Positions 25,901 to 35,285 of a DNA stretch of 64,000 nucleotides are shown piece by piece. The notes under the pieces are model-generated. The model was not told the DNA's origin. It did not search any database and saw only the letters and a program-made list of their open reading frames with translations. Within the stretch, counting starts at the first letter, position 1; every line of letters begins with the position of its first letter. Made by a program: the position numbers and the translations under genes. This stretch comes from Tubulanus polymorphus (taxonomy: Eukaryota > Nemertea > Palaeonemertea > Tubulaniformes > Tubulanidae), in contig NC_134028.1 of the NCBI RefSeq assembly GCF_964204645.1, forward strand, positions 1,302,001 to 1,366,000. The letters run 5' to 3'.

Positions 25901-28525
25901 GGTATTAAATGATATTACATTTTTCGATGCGTTGATAAAACATAGTCAAAAAGTGATGATCACATTTGCAAAATATATCATAAATCACCATATAATAATT
26001 ATCTAACAATGTTATGAGTAAATACCTTTATTCCTTCTCGGATGGTCTTGCACAGCTCTAATGTCATAAATGTAGAATTGTTGAAGTTATGAATGCCATC
26101 TTGCCATTCCTGATAGCGATATGTCATCCCACATCCAATGCATTTCTTTATATGAACAGGTATATCTACCAAATCAATTGAAGAATAATATATACGATAA
26201 AAAGAAACTGAATATTCACGAATATAAATAAGATAAACCTTCATATAATGTCCTACGTACTTTTATGAACTTCATGAATACCAAAGATTCTACCAGAGCC
26301 AACTAATTGAGGGGACAATGTAGCATTGCAAGAAACGCATGACTCTTCACGAGGAACTATTGTTGAAATCTGTGCAACCTTGGTAGTGAGATCAGATGGT
26401 AAATCAACAGGTACCAGTTTTCTTTCAATTACGTACTGCAATTCTTTTTCATCAAGTTCGTTGTGGTTCGTTGTGGTGCATGGTTGGTTGGTTCCTGTTG
26501 TAACCGTAGCTCTATTATATTGGTTGTTATACCATGTACAACAAACTTTATGGACGCAGAATTTAGAGCCTTTGATACAATTACATCGATACAGTTTTCT
26601 CATACTGTCATACACCACAACCGTACGGCCCAATTTCGAATAATATCTCTTATCCTTGCACAGAACAGAAAAATACCGATAACGATCAGACTGATCAAGA
26701 ATCAAAGAGATTAGAGGAACACCATCTCTCAATGACTTTTCATACAGAGCTTCGACTTTTGGAATATGCTCGGCTTTAACGATGTTTCCATCAGCTAGTT
26801 CATTCAAATATTTCACATCCAATATTGGATTGTTCACAGTTGCGGTTACATAACTGACGGATTTTAGATGGGCGCATTCAAATGAATGATTACTTGAGAT
26901 GGCAGCCGCATGCTTTGCATCCCTACAGCTCCTCAATTCACAGAAAATTTCTGAATTTTCTGTCGTTTTCTTTTTTACGTGAATCGGATTTGAATGTCCG
27001 ATCATCGATGGGAAAACGGCAAATATCCCCTGTCTATTGTCGACGCAAACTGCTCGGTGGTGATGTCGCTCAGTGATCCTGCTTGCCGCCGCAGCTTTAT
27101 TTTTCTGACATATATGGATATGTATTTTCATCCATTTCGAAGACAAAACTTTTTCACAATGGGGACATTTCTCCGTTTTCTTTTGTTTGGTCGCATTGTT
27201 GCAGCTATTAGTGTTGCACTGTTGTTTTTCTCTTACATGAGAAACAACAGGTTGCTGTTTTGGATGACAACATTTTTCCATATGTTTAGAGAGTCTTCTT
27301 CTGTCGTGTGCTTTGTGATCACAAAAAAAGCAATGGTAGTGAGATCGCTTCATACAGTTTTGATGACAGATAACACTATATAATCTTGAAATGGAAAAAA
27401 AGAAATATAAAAATCTACCTTTTGCAAATAGTCGCAATTGAGCAAAAACGCGATTTCCAGTAATTATAGGGATATGTATGGTGGCTGATTCGGATCACGT
27501 AAAAAAAGAGAAATTATCCCACTCGATCTCCACCAATTTTTTTTACATATTAAAAACGTTGTTTTACGCTACGTCAAGAACAAAGTTTAATTTAGAACGA
27601 AAAACTGGTTTTAACGTGGCATTAAAAAGAAAAATGTAGAATTCGAAAATTGGTGGAAACCGAGTGTCATCTATTATTTTTTTAATGTGGCCCGAATCAC
27701 GAACCAGCCACAATAGACTATATGAGATCAGTTCATTCCCCGCTTTCCTGGGACCGGTTCCATAATCAGGGCTTAGACTTAAGCGGCCGTCGCGTTATAT
27801 AGCCTTGCATAAATCACAACATAACGAAACAAGACTACAAAACGCACTAGTTCAATGGCACGAAGCTCTTTGAAAACCATCGTTTCGATAATTTTGGATT
27901 CCATATAGTTTTCGAAACAATTACATTCATAATTTATTTCAATTCACCATTTTGAAATATTCACGTTTCTATTTTTTTTGGAAGAGAAAAATATATTGTT
28001 TATTCTTTATGTATCATTGATCGAATCTGAAATTAGATCGTATACCTCAGCTCAGTGACATTGAAAATTCGTTGATAGACTTTTTATTTCAGATGATTCT
28101 ATAGTGATGGCCGCTTGCTCTGGAGGTTTTCAGTAATGAAAATGAGTCAATTTTCATCTAAATGATGTGCCCGACAAAAAACGTTTTTACCTCATCGGTC
28201 AGATTTTTCATCACCCGTTGAGAAACTAATCGATTCAATTTAATGTATATATAAACCAAAAATGGAATACACAAGAAATTTAAAACCTAAAGAAGACTCA
28301 CCGGTCTGAATCGTCTCTGTCCCTCAGAGGTACGGGTATTCTGGTCGTCCAGTGCACCTGCGACAAGTGTTGGTCGACATGATGTTTTTTCTTAGGCTTA
28401 TACCTGACGTTGCTACATAAAGAGCAGTGGTACCTTTCACTTGGAGGTCTGTCGATGCAACAGGTCAAAAAACAAGGCTGGAGCCCAGCCTTCAAGTCGG
28501 ACACATTCTTGAAGAAAGTGGCCAT
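19914..28525 (-). CDS. KDZ-like transposase fused to Josephin protease and PHD fingers
   Basis: Twenty-one exons join with GT-AG introns and matching phases at every junction: 28525-28302, 27384-26261, 26165-26026, 25848-25647, 25295-25188, 25073-24901, 24779-24638, 24550-23001, 22904-22827, 22749-22699, 22590-22534, 22449-22367, 22285-22156, 21768-21692, 21606-21462, 21325-21264, 21185-21068, 20876-20824, 20532-20395, 20293-20210, 20109-19914. This gives 4,935 nt and 1,644 aa. In order: a C2H2-like finger (about 33-60); C2HC/C2H2 fingers (93-113, 148-167); a SWIM finger CNC...CVH (342-353); the motif IPVHIKKCIGCGMTYRYQEW; a split DDE core with D553 (ILIWDTFRK), D749 (CDSAHLVA) and E858 (SQRVEQEFS) and a SAP-like insert from 658; a Josephin domain (about 1036-1195); PHD fingers at about 1301-1345 and 1373-1420; and an unrecognised tail (1429-1644). 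The core resembles HMGXB3-like/KDZ proteins; this is from memory of motifs, not a search. The gene presumably mobilises the surrounding element from the nucleus. Exons 14-16 and the start codon are the least certain. Confidence 0.85.
22699..22904 (-). repeat. tandemly duplicated small exon
   Basis: Exons 9 (22904-22827) and 10 (22749-22699) of the transposase gene begin with nearly the same sequence, encoding LNDPTPEMSTRDE and VNDPTPEMSTRDE. Both are phase 0-0, and their acceptors are also alike (ATTTATAG before CTGAATGA or GTGAATGA). This is a local exon duplication; either copy could be skipped without shifting the frame. Confidence 0.8.
23080..23560 (-). other. Josephin-type cysteine protease domain
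   Basis: Residues about 1036-1195 of the transposase protein. QGSTNYCGLCAVNN aligns with the Josephin catalytic motif (Q, then Cys six residues before NN), placing C1050 as nucleophile. GFYSMDVIMECLEQRGFQV matches the region after it. HWLVLE with H1165 and D1180 (LIDSS) has the 15-residue His-to-Asn/Asp spacing of ataxin-3 and Josephin-1/2. All catalytic positions are present, so an active deubiquitinase-like enzyme is expected. Confidence 0.75.
24050..25848 (-). other. DDE catalytic core of the transposase
   Basis: Exon 4 gives YDFYCISCGYYPPILIWD, the first acidic residue (D553) after a CxxC. Exon 8 gives the second (D749) and the third (E858, in SQRVEQEFS), followed by HFLNNMNPATHMF. Spacing and flanking motifs (GESPRDYVD, HYILYDWFHQENCK) follow the metazoan KDZ/HMGXB3-like pattern. 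None of the three acidic residues is replaced. Confidence 0.7.
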
Positions 28526-29039
28526 TATTTTGAATATATTTCTACTATGCGGACATCACAAAACCGAGCACATCAATAACGCAAAGTTTTCGGTCTCTGG
28601 TATCTTCAAAGCAGTATTTGTAATACCAACGTTTAAGACCATGGATCGTGTCCCCGATAAGAAACGATTGAAATGAGCGTTTGTTTCAGTTTTCTATATG
28701 TTTTTTAAGAGTTGAGGTTGACGGGAGTTACTCAATTAGAGCATACCAACGTTAGTGATACAACAGTTCTGTCAACACTAAGAAACCATTAAGCATTTGC
28801 CAGGTTTCTACGTTGTACATCTTCTAGGCTATATATGACAGCAATGCATTAAAACCATTTGTGATTAATTATATGCAACATCCTATGTTCTAACCGTCAT
28901 AAACAGTTCCCACAAACACTGAAATAAATGTGTTTCGATGCTTATGTACCGTAACGCGACGATGAATTTCATTAGCTATAATCGTTTGTATACATTTTAC
29001 ATAACTTGAACTTGAACCCATCGAAGTCTAATCGATGAG
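28526..29039. other. upstream region of the transposase gene
   Basis: This should hold the transposase promoter. I see no clear TATA box with convincing spacing and no further exon. Confidence 0.4.
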
Positions 29040-29115
29040 AGGCGCGGTGGCCGAGTGCATTATGCCGCAGGTCGCTGGTCTCTTCAATTCACGGTTTGGT
29101 TCAAACCCTGGTGGC
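29040..29115 (+). mobile_element. tRNA-like SINE head inside the transposon
   Basis: GCGCGGTGGCCGAGTGCATT resembles a class II tRNA (Ser/Leu) 5' half with an A box, and GGTTCAAACCC is a B box 45-50 bp later. Pairing of the stems is incomplete and no clean acceptor end is seen. A retroposon nested between the transposase promoter and the right array is the best reading; its 3' limit (possibly to about 29230) is not defined. Confidence 0.5.
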
Positions 29116-29351
29116 GACAATATTTCTCGGTCGAAGGTTCTTTTCTCCATTTAATTAGGAAAAAGAATCATCGAACCCTACGTGGCGCTTAGCGGTTTAA
29201 GAGTTTAAAAATAAGTCTAAAATAAGTCTTATTACGGTAAACAGCATTATTTACAGTGCACGGGAAATTATAACTTTTGGGAGTAGAACGTGGTTTTCTG
29301 AATCTCCGGTCGCCGGAGACAGTTTTATGGGTCGACTAGATGGGAACGACA

Positions 29352-32300
29352 GGTGTGACGGGTCCAGGCGGGAACATAGGGTCCACGGGACTGTGTAGAG
29401 AGTAGAGACAGGTTTGAAGGGTCGAGACGGGAACATAGGGTCCGCGGGACTGTGTAGAGAGTAGAGACAGATTTGAAGGGTCGAGACGGGAACATAGCGT
29501 CCACGGGACTGTGTAGAGAGTAGAGACAGTTTTGAAGGGTCGAGACGGGAACATAGCGTCCACGGGACTGTGTAGAGAGTAGAGACAGATTTGAAGGGTC
29601 GAGACGGGAACATAGCGTCCGCGGGACTGTGTAGAGAGTAGAGACAGTTTTGAAGGGTCGAGACGGGAACATAGCGTCCACGGGACTGTGTAGAGAGTAG
29701 AGACAGATTTGAAGGGTCGAGACGGGAACATAGCGTCCACGGGACTGTGTAGAGAGTAGAGACAGATTTGAAGGGTCGAGACGGGAACATAGCGTCCAAG
29801 GGACTGTTGAGAGAGTAGAGACAGTTTTGAAGGGTCGAGACGGGAACATAGGGTCCACGGGACTGTGTAGAGAGTAGAGACAGGTTTGAAGGGTCGAGAC
29901 GGGAACATAGGGTCCAAGGGACTGTTGAGAGAGTAGAGACAGATTTGAAGGGTCGAGACGGGAACATAGGGTCCACGGGACTGTGTAGAAAGTAGAGACA
30001 GGTTTGAAGGGTCGAGACGGGAACATAGCGTCCACGGGACTGTTGAGAGAGTAGAGACAGTTTTGAAGGGTCGAGACGGGAACATAGCGTCCACGGGACT
30101 GTGTAGAGAGTAGAGATAGATGTGAAGGGTCGAGACAGGAACATAGGGTCCACGGGACTGTGTAGAGGGTAGAGACAGATTCGAAGGGTCGAGACAGGAA
30201 CATAGTGTCCGCGGCACTGTGTAGAGAGTAGAGACAGTTTTGAAGGGTCGAGACGGGAACATAGGGTCCACGGGACTGTGTAGAGAGTAGAGACAGATTT
30301 GAAGGGTCGAGACGGGAACATAGGGTCCACGGGACTGTGTAGAGAGTAGATACAGGTTTGAAGGGTCGAGACGGGAACATAGGGTCCGCGGGACTGTGTA
30401 GAGAGTAGAGACAGATTTGAAGGGTCGAGACGGGAACATAGCGTCCACGGGACTGTGTAGAGAGTAGAGACAGTTTTGAAGGGTCGAGACGGGAACATAG
30501 CGTCCACGGGACTGTGTAGAGAGTAGAGACAGTTTTGAAGGGTCGAGACGGGAACATAGCGTCCACGGGACTGTGTAGAGAGTAGAGACAGATTTGAAGG
30601 GTCGAGACGGGAACATAGTGTCCGCGGGACTGTGTAGAGAGTAGAGACAGATTTGAAGGGTCGAGACGGGAACATAGTGTCCACGGGACTGTGTAGAGGG
30701 TAGAGGCAGATTTGAAGGGTCGAGACGGGAACATAGGGTCCACGGGACTGTGTAGAGGGAAGAGACAGATTTGAAGGGTCGAGACAGGAACATAGTGTCC
30801 GCGGGACTGTGTAGAGAGTAGAGACAGATTTGAAGGGTCGAGACGGGAACATAGGGTCCACGGGACTGTGTAGAGGGAAGAGACAGATTTGAAGGGTCGA
30901 GACAGGAACATAGTGTCCGCGGGACTGTGTAGAGAGTAGAGACAGATTTGAAGGGTCGAGACGGGAACATAGGGTCCACGGGACTGCGTAGAGGGAAGAG
31001 ACAGATTTGAAGGGTCGAGACGGGAACATAGGGTCCACGGGACTGTGTAGAGAGTAGAGACAGATTTGAAGGGTCGAGACAGGAACATAGTGTCCGCGGG
31101 ACTGTGTAGAGAGTAGAGACAGGTTTGAAGGGTCGAGACGGGAACATAGGGTCCGCGGGACTGTGTAGAGAGTAGAGACAGGTTTGAAGGGTCGAGACGG
31201 GAACATAGGGTCCGCGGGACTGTGTAGAGAGTAGAGACAGTTTTGAAGGGTCGAGACAGGAACATAGGGTCCGCGGGACTGTGTAGAGAGTAGAGACAGA
31301 TTTGAAGGGTCGAGACGGGAACATAGCGTCCGCGGGACTGTGTAGAGAGTAGAGACAGTTTTGAAGGGTCGAGACGGGAACATAGCGTCCACGGGACTGT
31401 GTAGAGAGTAGAGACAGATTTGAAGGGTCGAGACGGGAACATAGCGTCCACGGGACTGTGTAGAGAGTAGAGACAGATTTGAAGGGTCGAGACGGGAACA
31501 TAGCGTCCAAGGGACTGTTGAGAGAGTAGAGACAGTTTTGAAGGGTCGAGACGGGAACATAGGGTCCACGGGACTGTGTAGAGAGTAGAGACAGGTTTGA
31601 AGGGTCGAGACGGGAACATAGGGTCCAAGGGACTGTTGAGAGAGTAGAGACAGATTTGAAGGGTCGAGACGGGAACATAGGGTCCACGGGACTGTGTAGA
31701 AAGTAGAGACAGGTTTGAAGGGTCGAGACGGGAACATAGCGTCCACGGGACTGTTGAGAGAGTAGAGACAGTTTTGAAGGGTCGAGACGGGAACATAGCG
31801 TCCACGGGACTGTGTAGAGAGTAGAGATAGATGTGAAGGGTCGAGACAGGAACATAGGGTCCACGGGACTGTGTAGAGGGTAGAGACAGATTCGAAGGGT
31901 CGAGACAGGAACATAGTGTCCGCGGCACTGTGTAGAGAGTAGAGACAGTTTTGAAGGGTCGAGACGGGAACATAGGGTCCACGGGACTGTGTAGAGAGTA
32001 GAGACAGATTTGAAGGGTCGAGACGGGAACATAGGGTCCACGGGACTGTGTAGAGAGTAGATACAGGTTTGAAGGGTCGAGACGGGAACATAGGGTCCGC
32101 GGGACTGTGTAGAGAGTAGAGACAGATTTGAAGGGTCGAGACGGGAACATAGCGTCCACGGGACTGTGTAGAGAGTAGAGACAGTTTTGAAGGGTCGAGA
32201 CGGGAACATAGCGTCCACGGGACTGTGTAGAGAGTAGAGACAGTTTTGAAGGGTCGAGACGGGAACATAGCGTCCACGGGACTGTGTAGAGAGTAGAGAC

Positions 32301-32978
32301 AGATTTGAAGGGTCGAGACGGGAACATAGTGTCCGCGGGACTGTGTAGAGAGTAGAGACAGATTTGAAGGGTCGAGACGGGAACATAGTGTCCACGGGAC
32401 TGTGTAGAGGGTAGAGGCAGATTTGAAGGGTCGAGACGGGAACATAGGGTCCACGGGACTGTGTAGAGGGAAGAGACAGATTTGAAGGGTCGAGACAGGA
32501 ACATAGTGTCCGCGGGACTGTGTAGAGAGTAGAGACAGATTTGAAGGGTCGAGACGGGAACATAGGGTCCACGGGACTGTGTAGAGGGAAGAGACAGATT
32601 TGAAGGGTCGAGACAGGAACATAGTGTCCGCGGGACTGTGTAGAGAGTAGAGACAGATTTGAAGGGTCGAGACGCGAACATAGGGTCCACGGGACTGTGT
32701 AGAGAGTAGAGACAGATTTGAAGGGTCGAGACGGGAACATAGGGTCCACGGGACTGCGTAGAGGGAAGAGACAGATTTGAAGGGTCGAGACGGGAACATA
32801 GGGTCCACGGGACTGCGTAGAGGGAAGAGACAGTTTTGAAGGGTCGAGACGGGAACATAGCGTCCGCGGGACTGTGTAGAGAGTAGAGACAGTTTTGAAG
32901 GGTCGAGACGGGAACATAGCATCCACAGGACTGTGTAGAGAGTAGAGACAGATGTGACGGGTCGAGACAGGAACATCG
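29352..32978 (-). repeat. right 59-bp satellite array (about 61 units)
   Basis: Reverse-strand copies of the left array unit; on the plus strand they read GGGTCGAGACGGGAACATAG and onward. Units carry the same recurrent variants as on the left. A block of about 29 units is duplicated within the array (see separate entry). The minus strand is free of stop codons in all three frames for over 3.5 kb. Confidence 0.95.
29581..32750 (-). repeat. higher-order duplication: 1,711 bp = 29 units
   Basis: Rare unit variants recur at a fixed distance of 1,711 bp (29 x 59): CATAGCGTCCGCGG at 29611 and 31322, AGCGTCCAAG at 29791 and 31502, GCGGCACTGT at 30211 and 31922. Near the outer end the distance becomes 1,770 bp (GGACTGCGTA at 30981 and 32751), because one unit containing GACGCGAACA is additional. 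A block of roughly 1.5-1.7 kb was therefore copied once as a whole. Confidence 0.9.
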
Positions 32979-33346
32979 GAGTAAGATAACGCGTCATGAA
33001 TTTAACAATCATCTTTATTTTTTTTTGCAAAATTCATACATTAACTTTCTTCATAAATTTGATGAATTCGAATTGATTAATGGCAAATAAAACATGCCCC
33101 AAACAAAATGCCCCGGGCCGGGTCGTTTTTAGAAAAAAACGGTTTGAGAGATTTAAAGAAAGTTGATTTTATTTTATAGAAACCAAAATAATTACACTCG
33201 TGTAATTTATTCAAGATTATATTTGAAATTAGTTTAGCTTTACCAGTAAATATATATTATTTCTAGGAGGAAATCTCGACGGGAAATTGCTTACTTCACT
33301 TCTCGAATTTTTTGTCCTGTTGACAGTGGAGGCGTTTTCTTGGCAA

Positions 33347-33559
33347 AAGTGCAGATCCACACCTCTCGTGATTGACGCAATCTGCTGAATGACAGAATCC
33401 AGGCTAAAATCTTTCTATGGAAGATACCCGGGTGAAGATATCTAAAAATTAACCAATGGCAATGTACTGAATTGCTGAATTTTGAATCTGAAATATTGAT
33501 ATCATATGTAGGCCCTAATTGATTGAACCGTTTATGCGGAGAGGTGTGGATCTGCACTT
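33347..33559. mobile_element. 213-bp MITE inside the right terminal repeat
   Basis: It is bounded by perfect 20-bp inverted repeats, AAGTGCAGATCCACACCTCT and its complement, and is absent from the corresponding place in the left inverted repeat. The flanks on either side both resemble the uninterrupted left sequence (AAGAAAACG and AAGGAAACG), suggesting a target duplication of about 9 bp; a few extra bases at the edges remain unexplained. It has no coding capacity. Confidence 0.85.
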
Positions 33560-33721
33560 AAGCTTATACCGTTTCCTTCTTCGATCTTTTCAATGAAAAG
33601 TTTTCAAAAATCTAATTGACTTTTTAAAATTGTTGGTAGGTTCACATGCGAAAAACGAATCCGATTCGCGCCGTAGTTGTTTAGTTCAAATAATCGACTG
33701 CGGTGGCGCTATTGTACGGTA

Positions 33722-33769
33722 GGGTCGAGACGGGAACGGGTCGAGACAGTAACGGGTCGAGACGGGAAC
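33722..33769 (-). repeat. three 16-bp terminal core repeats, right
   Basis: GGGTCGAGACGGGAAC, GGGTCGAGACAGTAAC and GGGTCGAGACGGGAAC lie end to end, 22 bp from the element end, in mirror order to 17443-17490. The first and third equal the core of the 59-bp array unit. Confidence 0.85.
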
Positions 33770-33791
33770 GTGGATGGCTCATATATATATG

Positions 33792-33799
33792 CGCTATAC
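33792..33799. other. right target-site duplication (8 bp)
   Basis: CGCTATAC, identical to 17413-17420. Confidence 0.9.
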
Positions 33800-35285
33800 A
33801 GCCGTGTTTACATTTACTGATGTGTATTAATATCGCGAGATGGCAGCACCATCTGGTCCGCAAAAATTGCCCAAACCTTCCAATTGTTTACTAAATGAAA
33901 TATAACTTGCAATTAGAAAGCTAATTTTATAATCAATATGCGTATATGGGTAATTTCGTTTCTAATTCATCTTATCTATGGCCAATAAAAATATAGTTGA
34001 TATTGAAATGGACTGGTTGCCTGTCGAATTCTGCGCCACCTGTATTCGAGACCGGCAACTAGTCTATTGTCGGGCACATGGCCGGACTTTCAGAAGTTCC
34101 GGATACGACCACCGTACCACTCGGCGCGGCCTCGCACGATATGCAAATGCGTTGTTTAGGGTGTGAATCAGAACGTAGTACTTTGTTTCGGGATTCAACC
34201 AATGTTTTTTTTTTACAAAGAACGAGTTGTGTGTTATTGTAACAAAGAGAAATTGTAATTCCCTTGATTGTGCGTTCTGGCACTCTCGGTCTCCGGCGGC
34301 TCCAAGTCCCGCCGGTGTCATAGAGTGAAATGCCTCCCACCGCATGGCAATAGCTCTCAGGATTAAGGGTTATGGTCAGCAGTCCTAATATGACTCTCAA
34401 CTCGTTTAGAACGAACAGATTCTGATTCTCTTTACTTGGTTTTAGATGAGCGCGTCTATGGTTGAGAGTCACAGACCTTTTCAAAGGTAACATATAAGTC
34501 AAATGCAATGATTTACTTGGCTTGTTGACTTATCTCCGTGTTTAGTCGGTTTTCGATAAAACAAATGTGGCTGGTTTCCGGCCCATCTAACGATGCGATT
34601 TTTCAGTAAACCTATTTGATTGGCTGCAATACAAATGTGACTGGATTCGACCACGGGCCCGAGTAACAAACTTTTTTTCAATATGTTCCAATGATAGGAA
34701 ATTTATTATCAGTTCACGTAAAATCTATCAAATATACATGTACAACAAACAACTGATTACATTGGACAAAGTCTCATTCAACATGAATGAATTAATCATA
34801 AAAATTCCGGATGAACACAGAAACAACTTAGTGATACATGTGCCGTACAATGGTATTTCAATCAGAAATGAATCATATATCTAAAACCAATAATATACAT
34901 GTATCCAGGTTTTAAAAAATACGGACAACCAGTCGCCAAAGAGCTGTTTGAACACTGCTACAACAAAAAGAATTAAGTTTATGGAAAAGTTAAACTCTAA
35001 ACACCTTTGAGCAACTGGTCCCACTATTACAGCGAGAAAACATTTACTATATAAAGTACTCGATAAAACGAAACGTTGTTATGGAATTACACTAAAAACT
35101 ACTTGGTTCTTAAAAATTTTAAACATCACAGCGCAACCCCGTTACAACGAACTTCACTGTTTCTAAAAATCTGTTTGTTTACAACCGATAGTTCGTTATC
35201 TGTACTATGAAATTATCAAACTAATCTAATAATAATAATGTTCTAATCTGCTGGATGAAATTCTAGTTTTCTTACCGATAGATCG
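33800..35285. other. intergenic, no gene recognised
   Basis: It contains an 81-bp inverted repeat at 34391-34471 (arms TGACTCTCAAC and GTTGAGAGTCA) and, towards its right end, the probable 3' UTR of the acidic-repeat gene. Overlapping open frames at 33978-34508 have no splice or homology support. Confidence 0.45.
34702..34707 (-). terminator. possible poly(A) signal of the acidic-repeat gene
   Basis: AATAAA on the minus strand about 580 bp after the stop codon at 35286. Confidence 0.4.

Larger units (their letters stand above)
17421..33791 (-). mobile_element. large KDZ-like DNA transposon with long inverted termini
   Basis: A 16.4-kb unit is bounded by the perfect 8-bp duplication CGCTATAC. 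Its two ends are inverted copies: 17421-18058 matches the reverse complement of 33791-32979 along its whole length with substitutions and short indels, apart from a 213-bp insertion on the right. Both inverted ends continue inwards into arrays of the same 59-bp repeat. Between the arrays lies one multi-exon transposase gene on the minus strand. An 8-bp duplication is the size reported for Zisupton, a KDZ member, and fits the protein. The outermost seven or so bases differ between the ends, which is unusual for a cut-and-paste element. The gene is intact in every exon, so recent activity is plausible. Confidence 0.88.
29340..33791 (-). repeat. right terminal inverted repeat
   Basis: Inverted counterpart of the left end. 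It is longer because its 59-bp array is 2.4 times larger and because a 213-bp MITE sits at 33347-33559. Outside these, the order tip, three 16-bp repeats, non-repetitive segment, array is the same as on the left. Confidence 0.85.

Noticed and set aside
29040-29115. tRNA-Ser/Leu gene
   Set aside because: Only the A and B boxes are convincing; the acceptor and anticodon stems do not form cleanly.
18059-32978. CRISPR-like repeat arrays
   Set aside because: The repeats are directly adjacent without unique spacers, the sequence is eukaryotic, and they form part of transposon ends.
29251-33030. Proteins of about 1,180-1,260 residues in three overlapping minus-strand frames
   Set aside because: All three frames read the same 59-bp satellite; the period is not a multiple of three, so the identical peptide set appears in each. 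No splice sites, promoter or non-repetitive domain support them.
34391-34471. 81-bp inverted repeat as a MITE or terminator
   Set aside because: The arms are only 11 bp and no target duplication is visible; it could be chance.
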